A stretch of DNA of 41,747 bases from a virus. How positions within the stretch are numbered: the stretch's first letter is position 1; every line of letters starts with the position of its first letter. The position numbers and the translations under genes were made by a program. This document shows, one piece after another, positions 1-6,724 of the stretch. The stretch covers positions 1 through 41,747 of IMG/VR virus record IMGVR_UViG_3300015360_000084; one strand, written 5' to 3'. Under the pieces are notes generated by a model that saw nothing but the letters and a program-made list of their open reading frames with translations, ran no database searches and was not told where the DNA came from.

Positions 1-246
1 AGCACTGGAGTCGACGCGGACCTCACAGGCGGACTCATATTACACAAGGACGATTACTATGTGGTGAAGACTGACGACTGCCGTGCGGTGACGATATTGG
101 CACGGGAGCCCAAGAAGTACACAGAGGAGGACGTCGTTCACATACTGAAGGCCTTCCACATGGACACCGTTCAGGGCAGGTATTCCAAGGAGCTCCTCGA
201 TTGGTGCAACAACTGGATTGAAAAGAACATCAAGAACACGATATGA
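1..246 (+). CDS. hypothetical protein, 5'-truncated by the window edge
   Basis: The reading frame is open from the first base and stops with TGA at 244-246, so only the C-terminal 81 residues are visible. The visible part is a mixed charged sequence ending in Trp/Asn-rich helices (LLDWCNNWIEKNIKNTI). I recognise no domain. Codons favour G or C at the third position, like the next genes up to about 2 kb. It lies just upstream of the gene at 263 in the same direction. The GTG/GTG pair at 61-66 could be an internal start, but the frame continues upstream without a stop, so a partial gene is more likely. Confidence 0.6.
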   Translation, partial: STGVDADLTGGLILHKDDYYVVKTDDCRAVTILAREPKKYTEEDVVHILKAFHMDTVQGRYSKELLDWCNNWIEKNIKNTI

Positions 247-262
247 AAAAAAAAACAAAAAT

Positions 263-619
263 ATGGAAGAAGTTAAATCGAAGAGTTATACGCTGAGTAC
301 CGAAGACGGTTCTTGGCTGGGACAGATAGTGTTGACAAGCGACGGGATGTTCTCGGGCGTCACGGACTGGGGGAACATGTCGTACGCGTGGAGGAGTTAC
401 GGCGACAGGGATTTCAGGAGATTTCTCATTGGATTAAATGTAGATTATTTCGGAGGTAAAATGTACCAGGGCATGTCTTACATCGCGAGCGGCAAGAAGT
501 ACCAGGACGCGTGCAAGCGTTTCGCTGAACGCGTACTTCCGGCGCTGCAGAAACAGTTGATCGCGGAGCTTGAGTCGGAACCAGTCGTGTCCACAGAAAG
601 AGGAGAGAGCCATGAATAG
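263..619 (+). CDS. conserved phage hypothetical protein
   Basis: A 118-residue protein. I chose ATG 263 because upstream codons to 218 overlap the previous gene and are lysine/asparagine filler. The N-terminal half reads like a small beta-sheet protein (TEDGSWLGQIVLTSDGMFSG, then VTDWGNMSYAWRS), followed by a helix with DFRRFLIGL. This pattern matches my memory of a conserved protein found in many phages and plasmids with no assigned function. The stop TAG overlaps the start of the next gene by 8 bases, suggesting coupled translation. The function is unknown. Confidence 0.75.
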   Translation: MEEVKSKSYTLSTEDGSWLGQIVLTSDGMFSGVTDWGNMSYAWRSYGDRDFRRFLIGLNVDYFGGKMYQGMSYIASGKKYQDACKRFAERVLPALQKQLIAELESEPVVSTERGESHE

Positions 620-983
620 GAAGGACCTGGTCAAATTCAACCTGAACTGCCACGTCTACGTGAGCCTGAACGAAGACGGCGTCGTCGCGTTTTTGAAACA
701 TGTCAACAGGTTCGTGGAGTTCTCCGGTCAGATCAAGGCGTGTACGACACTGGAGCTCACGGAGAGATACCTCGACGTGGATACCGGATTGTGGAAGATG
801 CGGATGCACGAATTCATGGACGCGCTCGGTTCGATGGTACACAAGACGTACTTCGGACTGGAAGTCTACTTCGAACCGAGCGATCTCGTGACGCATGTGA
901 CCGCACATAACGGAAACAACAGAAACAACAGACCGGTGCAGTCTCCAGACATAATGCATGATGGCCGCGGGACAAAAGATTGA
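612..983 (+). CDS. hypothetical protein
   Basis: A 123-residue protein starting at ATG 612, preceded by the purine-rich GAGGAGAGAG, a good Shine-Dalgarno sequence that is unusual for this window. It overlaps the previous gene by 8 bases. No known domain is visible. The C-terminus is Asn-rich and probably disordered (about residues 98-112). Codon use is G/C-rich at third positions, like its neighbours. Confidence 0.7.
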   Translation: MNRKDLVKFNLNCHVYVSLNEDGVVAFLKHVNRFVEFSGQIKACTTLELTERYLDVDTGLWKMRMHEFMDALGSMVHKTYFGLEVYFEPSDLVTHVTAHNGNNRNNRPVQSPDIMHDGRGTKD

Positions 984-1064
984 GATATAGCATGTAACAC
1001 AATGATAGGCACCCGGTAAATATGTACATTTTTTTGGCTATAATTTTAAAAAGAACAGAACGAT

Positions 1065-1358
1065 ATGTTAAACAACTTCACCACTCTAGGCATACCCGAA
1101 AAGACCGCTGTCAGGATAATGATATACGAGGTGAGAGACAGACGCCCAGAAGCCGTAAAGTTCATTGTGGACGATTCTGCAGTGACAGAGCTCCTCGAAT
1201 ATCTCAAGTCTCGCGACTACCGTGATATTATACGGGTGTTCGGGCACGAGTTCACCGCCGGCGTCATGCGACTGTTCGAGGAGTACGAGAACTACGAGGA
1301 GTGCAGGCACATCAAAGACGCCATGGACTGCGTTGCCGCGCATGTCCCCGGCGACTAA
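1065..1358 (+). CDS. hypothetical protein
   Basis: A 97-residue, mostly helical charged protein starting at ATG 1065. The 80-base gap upstream contains TATAAT (about 1038-1043) within TTGGCTATAATTTT, a candidate promoter. No domain is recognised. It sits in a row of small co-directional genes with G/C-rich codons. Confidence 0.65.
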   Translation: MLNNFTTLGIPEKTAVRIMIYEVRDRRPEAVKFIVDDSAVTELLEYLKSRDYRDIIRVFGHEFTAGVMRLFEEYENYEECRHIKDAMDCVAAHVPGD

Positions 1359-1428
1359 CGCCGACAACACACTTTACTATAGACGGTAAATGGTAAAGAG
1401 TTAAAAAAATAAAAAAACAAATCGAAGC

Positions 1429-1633
1429 ATGGACACACTGAGAGACGATTACGTACAGGCAGTTGCCGACCGGGCCAGAGCCCGTGGACGCGTCGTTCGG
1501 CATATTCAGGGACAGGCCCAGCGACATGAAGGAACTGCAGGACCAGAACAATCGCCTGTCGCTGGAGCTCGCGAACCTGCGGGCGTACCACGACACGAGC
1601 GGCGGAACGGAAAAAGGAGGAACCGATGATTGA
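1429..1633 (+). CDS. small coiled-coil protein, probably frameshifted
   Basis: The ATG at 1429 opens a frame running to TGA 1629, but after about eight codons its product is implausible (Arg/Gly/Pro-rich). The +1 frame carries G/C-rich third positions typical of the neighbours and encodes a sensible helix: MKELQDQNNRLSLELANLR, then GGTEKGGTDD and TGA at 1631-1633. Joining MDTLRDD to the second frame near GATTACG (about 1447-1453) gives a protein of about 68 residues. Either one extra base is present (error or mutation), or only the short ORF from ATG 1526 is translated. The end overlaps the next start by 8 bases. The function is unknown. Confidence 0.5.
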
Positions 1634-1997
1634 AGAGAGAATTGAACTGGCGAAGGAGATTGTCGCGCTGCTCGAACAGCTCGTCGACTTCTCAGTGACC
1701 GACGACGACGACATGGACATAACCGTGCGCGACGTGCCCGAGTTTTACGCAGTGGAGACGAACGCGAAGATGCAAATCATGGTCGAGAGGCTGTCCGACA
1801 TGTGCGGCGGTGACAACATCCTGAAGTTCGGCTACCTGGCCGTCGCGAAGAACCTGTCGGAAGAGGGCTACGAGAAGACTGACGAGTACATACATTACGT
1901 TCGTGAGCTAGAGTACATAGAGTCCGTGATGAACCTAGACAGCATGATGAAGAGCGTCGCCGCGAACGCGTTCGGCGAGAACCGGCGAAGTGAGTGA
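1626..1997 (+). CDS. hypothetical acidic helical protein
   Basis: A 123-residue protein starting at ATG 1626, preceded by AAGGAGGAACC, a textbook Shine-Dalgarno sequence that is rare in the rest of the window. The sequence is acidic and helical with a DDDD run near residue 26. No recognised domain. It overlaps the previous frame, and its stop lies 9 bases before tRNA-Leu. Confidence 0.7.
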   Translation: MIEERIELAKEIVALLEQLVDFSVTDDDDMDITVRDVPEFYAVETNAKMQIMVERLSDMCGGDNILKFGYLAVAKNLSEEGYEKTDEYIHYVRELEYIESVMNLDSMMKSVAANAFGENRRSE

Positions 1998-2006
1998 CGA
2001 ATGAAT

Positions 2007-2089
2007 GGCCCCGTGGCGGAACGGCAGACGCGCTAGCTTGAGGTGTTAGTGTCCGCAAGGACGTGGGAGTTCGAGTCTCCCCGGGGTCA
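2007..2089 (+). tRNA. tRNA-Leu (anticodon GAG)
   Basis: An 83-nt tRNA with acceptor GGCCCCG paired to CGGGGTC (one G-U), D-arm GGCGGAACGGCAGACGC, anticodon stem CTAGC/GTTAG with loop TTGAGGT (anticodon GAG at 2040-2042), a long class II variable arm (GTCCGCAAGGAC), and T-arm GGGAG-TTCGAGT-CTCCC. Discriminator is A at 2089. CCA is not encoded. The long variable arm and GAG anticodon identify leucine. Confidence 0.92.
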
Positions 2090-2105
2090 CAAAAAAAAAT
2101 AAAAC

Positions 2106-2246
2106 ATGACACATAAATCAATCAAGATAGAAAATAAAACGCGTTTAGACATCGACACTCACAAAGCTAAAGCAATTACCGATTTAGGTAAGCGTCTGTT
2201 GGAAGGCCTCACACATAAAATGAAGGAGGCCGGGTTTCGAGTTTAA
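2106..2246 (+). CDS. small hypothetical protein (46 aa)
   Basis: ATG 2106 to TAA 2246 encodes a charged 46-residue peptide (starts MTHKSIKIENKTRL, ends KMKEAGFRV). It lies 16 bases after tRNA-Leu in the same direction and is preceded by an A-rich stretch. No domain recognised. The 125 bases that follow to the next gene end show nothing I can identify. Confidence 0.45.
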   Translation: MTHKSIKIENKTRLDIDTHKAKAITDLGKRLLEGLTHKMKEAGFRV

Positions 2247-2371
2247 TTGGCTCCTGGCGCATCATCGCGAGCAGCCTCGTTGTTCTATCGGATTCCCCGT
2301 TGAGGTGTAACAGATTGACCAGAAATGATTAAAAATGACCATCCACGAACCTTATGTTCTGTGTGTCGTAA

Positions 2372-2611
2372 TCATTGTCTCTGTATGTTTATATTCAATT
2401 GGCCAGTGCCCTTTATCAGTCTGTGCCAAACACCCGCCGGTATGTGCACACCGTCTACGTCCCTCGGCAGCTCGTTGTCTAACTGTATCTTCCAATCAGT
2501 CGTGCCGATCACTTGAATGGCGCGGTCTTCCGGATCTCGGTGCCACACCAGGTCCATCTGGTCGACGGTCTCCGCGAACGCTCTCTCATCTCTGTCGTCG
2601 GTGTAAACCAT
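2372..2611 (-). CDS. small cupin-like hypothetical protein
   Basis: A 79-residue product if translation starts at the ATG at 2611-2609, which overlaps the stop of the upstream gene as TGATG; this coupling decides the start over longer versions. The C-terminal part reads VHIPAGVWHRLIKGTG, then a beta strand NINI, resembling the final strands of a cupin barrel (His in the IPxGxxH motif). It is short for a complete cupin, so only the fold resemblance is claimed. It is last in its minus-strand operon. Confidence 0.55.
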   Translation of the reverse strand: MVYTDDRDERAFAETVDQMDLVWHRDPEDRAIQVIGTTDWKIQLDNELPRDVDGVHIPAGVWHRLIKGTGQLNINIQRQ

Positions 2612-3174
2612 CACCAGTACCCAGGATAGGTGTTCCCGTTCCATAGATGCGCGTAACGGTTTATGCGGCACGCCCAGTAACCGGCAGTGGTCTTGTCCTT
2701 CTTGAGGTGGCACTTGTGTCTTGCTGCGAAACTCTTTCGTGCTTTCGGGTCGGACACTTTGGCGGTCAGCCCACCGTGCACGTCGCCGAACGAAATCTTC
2801 TTGACATTGCCCGTATCCGGGTTCTTCACGTACACGTAGTATTTTTTCTTAGTCCCACCGCGTCTCGGCACGTTCAGTTCCACGTCTCTGCCCTTGTACT
2901 CTGCCTCGTATACGGATTCGAACGGCAGGTCCAACGGGACTTCACTGCCCTCGCACATTTCGAATCTGCCGATGTCAGTGTTCTCGTACAACTCATTGTC
3001 GACGCCTTCTAGTATTATGCTGCCGGCGTCCAGGAGGTTCCTGGTCTCTCTGACGCACCCTATGTACGCGTCAGAACCGTGCCTGTATATGTTGGCGACT
3101 ATGTCGATGCCGTTCGATACATGGTATTTCAGGGATTCCGAGACCGTCACGAAGTCGTTAATTTTTGTTATCAT
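2611..3174 (-). CDS. leader-bearing phage protein with C-terminal Cys/Trp module
   Basis: A 187-residue protein. Residues 1-13 (MITKINDFVTVSE) match the leader shared by many genes here and end in VSE, like a prohead-protease site. The C-terminal 70 residues contain KKYYVYVKNPDTGNVKK, then KARKSFAARHKCHLKKDKTT and GYWACR, a module I recall from many marine and T4-like phage proteins (DUF5872-like; the name is from memory). It has no assigned enzyme activity. The stop overlaps the next start (TGATG). If the leader works as in T4, this protein is packaged in the head; that is inference. Confidence 0.65.
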   Translation of the reverse strand: MITKINDFVTVSESLKYHVSNGIDIVANIYRHGSDAYIGCVRETRNLLDAGSIILEGVDNELYENTDIGRFEMCEGSEVPLDLPFESVYEAEYKGRDVELNVPRRGGTKKKYYVYVKNPDTGNVKKISFGDVHGGLTAKVSDPKARKSFAARHKCHLKKDKTTAGYWACRINRYAHLWNGNTYPGYW

Positions 3175-3183
3175 AGTCTCTGT

Positions 3184-3690
3184 TTAGTTTTTTGTCGACA
3201 ACACGCCTGCCTCGTAACGGGTCTGTCCGTTTTCGATCAGGTACTTGAATTCGTCGAACTGTTTCTTGCTCAGCTTCTTCTTCTCCTTCAATTGTTTCAT
3301 GACCGATATGTAGAACGGATCGCTGTGGTATTTTATGTGCACCGTGTTGAAGCGTTTCTCCATGCTCTTTATCTGCACGTCGTCGAAACTGATCCACTGT
3401 GCTATCGACTCTCGCATCATGGTGAACGACTCTCGAGACATCACGTACGGGTCTAGGTATGTTATCACCAGGTGGTCGCCTTTCATGGTGACGTCGAACA
3501 GATCAGAGTCGAACAATTCCTGTGCCATGTTGCTCAGCGTGCCGAGCTTGGTATCTCCGGTGGGGAACACGTTGAATATGTACTGACCGCCGTTATCGTC
3601 ATTATCGCCGACGAACTCTATGTTGGCTGCGTCCATTTTGAAGACGTTCCAGAGTACAGTCTTTATCTCTTCTTTTGTGTACTTTATCAT
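3184..3690 (-). CDS. hypothetical protein downstream of a stop-interrupted leader
   Basis: A 168-residue protein from ATG 3690, mixed alpha/beta, with a Lys-rich segment near residue 135 (KEKKKLSKKQF). No domain recognised. The codons directly upstream in the same frame are GTT and then TAA, ending a 15-residue leader ORF (3741-3694) of the MITTINEFRK type. So leader and body are separated only by an in-frame stop. Either the body is translated from its own ATG, or this was once one leader-bearing gene. It precedes the gene ending at 2611 by 9 bases. Confidence 0.65.
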   Translation of the reverse strand: MIKYTKEEIKTVLWNVFKMDAANIEFVGDNDDNGGQYIFNVFPTGDTKLGTLSNMAQELFDSDLFDVTMKGDHLVITYLDPYVMSRESFTMMRESIAQWISFDDVQIKSMEKRFNTVHIKYHSDPFYISVMKQLKEKKKLSKKQFDEFKYLIENGQTRYEAGVLSTKN

Positions 3691-3693
3691 AAC

Positions 3694-3741
3694 TTATTGA
3701 ATATTGTTTAATTTCCTGAATTCGTTTATTGTAGTTATCAT
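3694..3741 (-). pseudogene. isolated leader micro-ORF (15 aa)
   Basis: ATG 3741 to TAA 3694 encodes MITTINEFRKLNNIQ. The first ten residues equal the leaders of the genes at 7456 and 22901. After TAA there is one codon (GTT) and then the ATG of the 168-residue gene, all in one frame. This looks like a leader cut off by a nonsense codon. An alternative is a real leader peptide for coupled translation. The 23 bases upstream of its ATG are A/T-rich (TATAAAAAATAC). Confidence 0.5.
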
Positions 3742-3764
3742 ATCGTTTGTATTTTTTATATTTT

Positions 3765-4883
3765 TTATATTTTTGATTTAAAGAACTCCCTGAATTTGTT
3801 GAACAACAACGGTTTGATAGATTTCCACACGCTGTCTAGCATGTCTTCACTGTCGAATATCGTGTCGAGCACATAATACGCCGCGTCTTCTGTTTCTGCC
3901 GTTGTGTAATCCGGGAACATCGCCTCTATGTCGGCTTTGATCTCATCGTTATTGTATCTGTCGAAAAGACGGTTGACTTCTTTTTCTATATCCTCTGGCG
4001 TCATCTCGTGGTCGTAATTAGAATCAGGGGTTTCATTAATAACTGAGACCTCATTTATGTTCTTGAACCAGTCCAGCTTTGTAATCATGTTGGTCTCATT
4101 TATCCCGTACTTGTTTCTTATCGATTCGAACCTGTTCTCTGTCATATTGTATTCCGATGGCACCTGAGAATTGGGGTCTATGACGGTCTTGCATATGTGG
4201 TCTGAACACACGACGTGTCCGGCACCGCAGACGCTACAGTTTCCAATCTCGATTCCGTCGTTGTTAACCTCGACGTCCGTGAACGTGTCAGCCGCAGGCT
4301 TCTGTAATTTAATTATCTCACCGGCCTGTACCGGCACGATTTCGCCAGATTCGTTTTTGGCGATGTGGTATTTGGCGTTAGACGCGTTAATCTTTCCGGA
4401 ATTGTATAAGTCACGGTCAATGTTGACGATGTGTTTCTTGCCCTTAGTCTGTGCTTCAAGTTTCTCTGCGGTCTCCAAGTCTTTGTACAGACCGACGGCC
4501 TTGCCGTTTGCGTCTTCCACATAGAACAGCTGTATGAGAGTTGGTACATTGAAAGTAGTTGACTCGTTATTGGCAACTTCAATATCGTATTTCTTCTTCA
4601 TAAGTTCGGGCTCCTTCGCAGCGCGGTTGGACCAGTAACCCCCGCCCTCGGCGTCAGCCCATAACACGAGGTATTCTTCCTGTGTCGTAGAGTGGAACCC
4701 GGAACCGTTCTTGAATATGTCGAACTCAGTTATGTCTTGTTCCTTAGCATGGCGCAGCGCCGCGTCTTTGCTGTTGAAACCCTCGGCTGAACGCATGTTG
4801 TTCTTCGAGTGGTACAGCTGTATCGGGAAGTCCTTGAACGACTTCTCGTTTACTTGTCCCAGGTAGTGATTGAAATTCTTCAT
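3765..4883 (-). CDS. 372-aa leader-bearing protein with a second, internal leader
   Basis: Starts MKNFNHYLGQVNEKS, a T4-internal-protein-like leader with a VNE site at 11-13. The middle carries a Cys cluster (NCSVCGAGHVVCSDHIC, about residues 217-233), a possible small zinc site. At Met266 (position 4088) the sequence MITKLDWFKNINEVSVINE restarts the common leader inside the ORF and contains two I-N-E sites; an acidic helical region of about 85 residues follows. This could be a fusion of two leader-bearing genes or a polyprotein cut by the prohead protease. An internal start at 4088 is also possible. No enzyme domain recognised. Confidence 0.65.
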   Translation of the reverse strand: MKNFNHYLGQVNEKSFKDFPIQLYHSKNNMRSAEGFNSKDAALRHAKEQDITEFDIFKNGSGFHSTTQEEYLVLWADAEGGGYWSNRAAKEPELMKKKYDIEVANNESTTFNVPTLIQLFYVEDANGKAVGLYKDLETAEKLEAQTKGKKHIVNIDRDLYNSGKINASNAKYHIAKNESGEIVPVQAGEIIKLQKPAADTFTDVEVNNDGIEIGNCSVCGAGHVVCSDHICKTVIDPNSQVPSEYNMTENRFESIRNKYGINETNMITKLDWFKNINEVSVINETPDSNYDHEMTPEDIEKEVNRLFDRYNNDEIKADIEAMFPDYTTAETEDAAYYVLDTIFDSEDMLDSVWKSIKPLLFNKFREFFKSKI

Positions 4884-4902
4884 ATGTTGTCTGTATTTTT
4901 AT

Positions 4903-5181
4903 TTATTTTTTGAAATGTTCCCTAATCTTCCTGTTCTCACTGTACTCGCGCATCGGGTTTATCACCCAGGCAAAGACTATGAATACCAACGTGTAGAATG
5001 ATAGGATTACTGCGCACACGACGAACAGCACGTAGAACACGGTACCGGTGCAGTCATTTGTGGCGACATCAGAGATGTAGCTGAACAACGGCAGAAGCAA
5101 CAACAGTGCTACGACGCGACCGATGTGCGTAAACACTATGTATTTGAGGGCGTTTCCCATCTTCTTTGAAATGTCTCCCAT
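4903..5181 (-). CDS. small inner-membrane protein, two TM segments
   Basis: A 92-residue protein. Two long hydrophobic stretches are visible, about residues 19-36 (VFTHIGRVVALLLLLPLF) and 47-75 (VFYVLFVVCAVILSFYTLVF onward), followed by a charged tail. It probably sits in the host inner membrane, as lysis or superinfection-exclusion proteins do, but the role is unknown. A TTTTAATATATAA-type element lies 20 bases upstream of its start. Confidence 0.7.
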   Translation of the reverse strand: MGDISKKMGNALKYIVFTHIGRVVALLLLLPLFSYISDVATNDCTGTVFYVLFVVCAVILSFYTLVFIVFAWVINPMREYSENRKIREHFKK

Positions 5182-5201
5182 GATTCGGAGTGTGTTTAGA
5201 C

Positions 5202-5215
5202 TTATATATTAAAAT
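5202..5215 (-). promoter_or_regulatory. candidate phage promoter (ATTTTAATATATAA)
   Basis: Read on the minus strand, ATTTTAATATATAA lies 20 bases upstream of the ATG at 5181. The same string recurs before other genes (6404, 8393, 37398, 40386) and resembles a T4-late-type TATA element. The promoter role is inference. Confidence 0.45.
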
Positions 5216-5239
5216 ATCCGTATTAAATGTAGTAAAATG

Positions 5240-5270
5240 AGAAAACCTTGGAAATATTCCAAGGTTTTCT
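5240..5270 (-). terminator. strong hairpin, probable terminator
   Basis: A perfect 14-bp stem (AGAAAACCTTGGAA) with a 3-base loop lies upstream of the candidate promoter at 5202. On the minus strand the stem is followed by CATTTTAC rather than a long T tract, so it is a weak intrinsic terminator or an RNA-processing hairpin separating the 5352 gene from the next unit. Confidence 0.5.
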
Positions 5271-5351
5271 GCCAAATCTAATATCTGCTCTTTATCTCCA
5301 TTCATTTGCGATTGCTTCGCTGATCGTAATCAACTTTACTTTTAATTTACT

Positions 5352-5616
5352 TCATTTTGTTTTATTTTTATAGAATACCCCCAATGGCGCACGCAGACTA
5401 GAATCATATCTCATACATACGGATGCTTGACTCGTCGAGTATGTGCCGCGCAGTGTGTGTTCGGTCTTGCCGACTTTTTCAACTACTGTACGAAAGAAAG
5501 ATATTGCATCGTCACGCTCTTCGGGCGTCGATTGCTCTGGCACTTTTATACGAACGTCGGCCTTGGTTATAGTTAGCTTAAAAGTCTTTTTTATTCTTGA
5601 CTTCTATGGTTTCCAT
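5352..5616 (-). CDS. small hypothetical protein, probable frameshift in an A6 run
   Basis: ATG 5616 opens METIEVKNKKDF and stops at once. The shifted frame continues from the same A run (six A on the minus strand, 5587-5592) as KKTFKLTITKADVRIKVPEQ and runs to 5352. Removing one A joins the two into about 87 residues. A GTG at 5543 could start a shorter 63-residue product. A/T-rich promoter-like DNA (ATTTTAATTTATAC) lies upstream of 5616, which favours the long form. The function is unknown; a homopolymer sequencing error is a plausible cause. Confidence 0.5.
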
Positions 5617-5670
5617 GATGCAATAGTATAAATTAAAATACGAAAACAAAAATAGATCGTGAATTTAATG

Positions 5671-5742
5671 TTGTCCCAGCCGGGTTCGAACCAGCATTAC
5701 AAGAGTCAAAATCTTGTGTCCTTCCAATTAGACGACAGGACA
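5671..5742 (-). tRNA. tRNA-Gln (anticodon TTG)
   Basis: Minus strand: acceptor TGTCCTG pairs with TGGGACA (two G-U), anticodon stem CAAGA/TCTTG with loop TTTTGAC (anticodon TTG), T-arm GCTGG-TTCGAAC-CCGGC, discriminator A. CCA is not encoded. Confidence 0.9.
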
Positions 5743-5759
5743 TTATGCGATTTCGTTTG

Positions 5760-5831
5760 TTGTCCCTTCAGGGTTCGAACCTGAAACTCCGCAGCCAAAA
5801 TGCGGCGTGATGCCAATTTCACTAAAGGACA
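5760..5831 (-). tRNA. tRNA-Pro (anticodon TGG)
   Basis: Minus strand: acceptor TGTCCTT with AGGGACA, anticodon stem CCGCA/TGCGG with loop TTTTGGC (anticodon TGG), T-arm TCAGG-TTCGAAC-CCTGA, discriminator A. It lies 17 bases from tRNA-Gln and shares its acceptor start, suggesting a common precursor. Confidence 0.9.
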
Positions 5832-5841
5832 GTATAAAATA

Positions 5842-5869
5842 AAAAGCCGCACAATATTGCGCGGCTTTT
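5842..5869 (-). terminator. hairpin terminator
   Basis: AAAAGCCGC / GCGGCTTTT stem around a self-complementary CAATATTG. It lies between the 5890 mini-ORF and the Pro/Gln tRNAs. On the minus strand the stem ends in a T run, consistent with intrinsic termination. Confidence 0.6.
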
Positions 5870-5889
5870 AACGTATCGTCATGAGTCCA

Positions 5890-5976
5890 TCAGGATTTAA
5901 ACAATGCGAGGCCGCAACAATGTGATTGCTGTTGTTGGTTCTGCTGGTTGTTTGTCGTGTTGGTATTCATCATCAT
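5890..5976 (-). CDS. possible 28-aa Gln/Asn-rich peptide
   Basis: Three consecutive ATG codons (5976-5968), then NTNTTNNQQNQQQQ and SHCCGLALFKS, stop TGA at 5890. It lies 7 bases after the stop of the 5984 gene and directly before a terminator, so it is transcribed with that gene. Coding status is uncertain; nothing is recognised. Confidence 0.3.
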   Translation of the reverse strand: MMMNTNTTNNQQNQQQQSHCCGLALFKS

Positions 5977-5983
5977 TTCTAAA

Positions 5984-6385
5984 TTATTTGTTGTTCGCGA
6001 AGTTCTTGTAATCCCTGCTAAGGAATGACTTCGTGTTGGTACTGAGATTGCGACCGTGCGCGTCTAATTCGTTCATCGTCGGTAAAGCCACCACTGTCGG
6101 CGCGACAGACATGTAATATCTGGCAGTCCATTCGGCAGTAGGTATTACATTAGTGTTGAACTGTCCTACCGTATATTCAGCCCGTGTGAAAACGATCGCC
6201 TCGCCGTCCATGTTGAACCCGATCAGTATGAAGAACTGTCTGTAGTCGAATCCGCCGGCAAATGCGCCAGGTAATGGCGGAACCGATGTAGCCTCGGGAT
6301 AGAACGTCTTGCCCGTCAGTATCGCGTATAATTGTGCTGCGTCTGCTCTGTTGGCCGGCACTATTTTGAAATATTTCTTATCCAT
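5984..6385 (-). CDS. hypothetical protein
   Basis: A 133-residue protein (starts MDKKYFKIVPANRADAAQLY). It contains a Pro/Gly-rich stretch near residues 35-47 and looks like a small compact alpha/beta protein. No family recognised. A promoter-like TTTTAATATATAAAG lies 18 bases upstream, so it heads its own unit. Confidence 0.65.
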   Translation of the reverse strand: MDKKYFKIVPANRADAAQLYAILTGKTFYPEATSVPPLPGAFAGGFDYRQFFILIGFNMDGEAIVFTRAEYTVGQFNTNVIPTAEWTARYYMSVAPTVVALPTMNELDAHGRNLSTNTKSFLSRDYKNFANNK

Positions 6386-6403
6386 CGTAATAAAAGTCTT
6401 TTC

Positions 6404-6418
6404 TTTATATATTAAAAT
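6404..6418 (-). promoter_or_regulatory. candidate phage promoter
   Basis: Minus strand ATTTTAATATATAAA, 18 bases upstream of ATG 6385. Same motif and similar spacing as at 5202 and 8393. Confidence 0.45.
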
Positions 6419-6475
6419 CTAAAACCAAATGGCACCAGCGGCTATTATTGTGGGCCAGGCTTTTGAACTTACTTG

Positions 6476-6548
6476 TGGAGAATCCGAGCTTTGCTCTCGG
6501 CTCTATAGATTGCAAATCTATGATTTTTGCTGAATAAACTAATCCCCC
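6476..6548 (-). tRNA. degenerate tRNA-Ala-like RNA (anticodon TGC)
   Basis: A 73-nt minus-strand cloverleaf: acceptor GGGGGAT with ATTCTCC, including the G3-U70 pair that marks alanine tRNAs; anticodon stem ATAGA/TCTAT with loop TTTGCAA (TGC); perfect T-stem CCGAG/CTCGG. The T-loop is AGCAAAG instead of TTCGAAN, the D-stem is weak (GTTT/AAAT) and the D-loop lacks the GG pair, so normal D/T-loop contacts are absent. It could be a decaying gene, an odd functional tRNA or a mimic. The other tRNAs in this cluster are canonical. Confidence 0.5.
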
Positions 6549-6639
6549 CTAATATTATAAAATGCATGAAATTGTTTTGACGCAATTGTTGCCGCGGTTG
6601 GTGAACTCTGTTGTGAGTTCCCTTCCGACTCTGCATGTG

Positions 6640-6710
6640 AGCGACATATCGGGATCGAACCGCATCCCCTGGTTGGAAGCCAGGCGCTTTACCGTTAAGC
6701 TATATGTCGC
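6640..6710 (-). tRNA. tRNA-Gly (anticodon TCC)
   Basis: Minus strand: perfect 7-bp acceptor GCGACAT/ATGTCGC, anticodon stem CCTGG/CCAGG with loop CTTCCAA (anticodon TCC), TTCGATC T-loop, discriminator T as usual for glycine. Only three T-stem pairs are good. CCA is not encoded. Confidence 0.85.
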
Positions 6711-6724
6711 ATTGGCCCTTGTGC

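Noticed and set aside
2372-2713. Longer start for the cupin-like gene
   Set aside because: It would overlap the preceding gene by about 100 bases; the TGATG joint at 2611 gives a better start.
5069-5305. 78-codon minus-strand ORF starting MNGDKEQILDLAENLG
   Set aside because: It reads through the hairpin at 5240 and the candidate promoter, then overlaps the membrane-protein gene in another frame.
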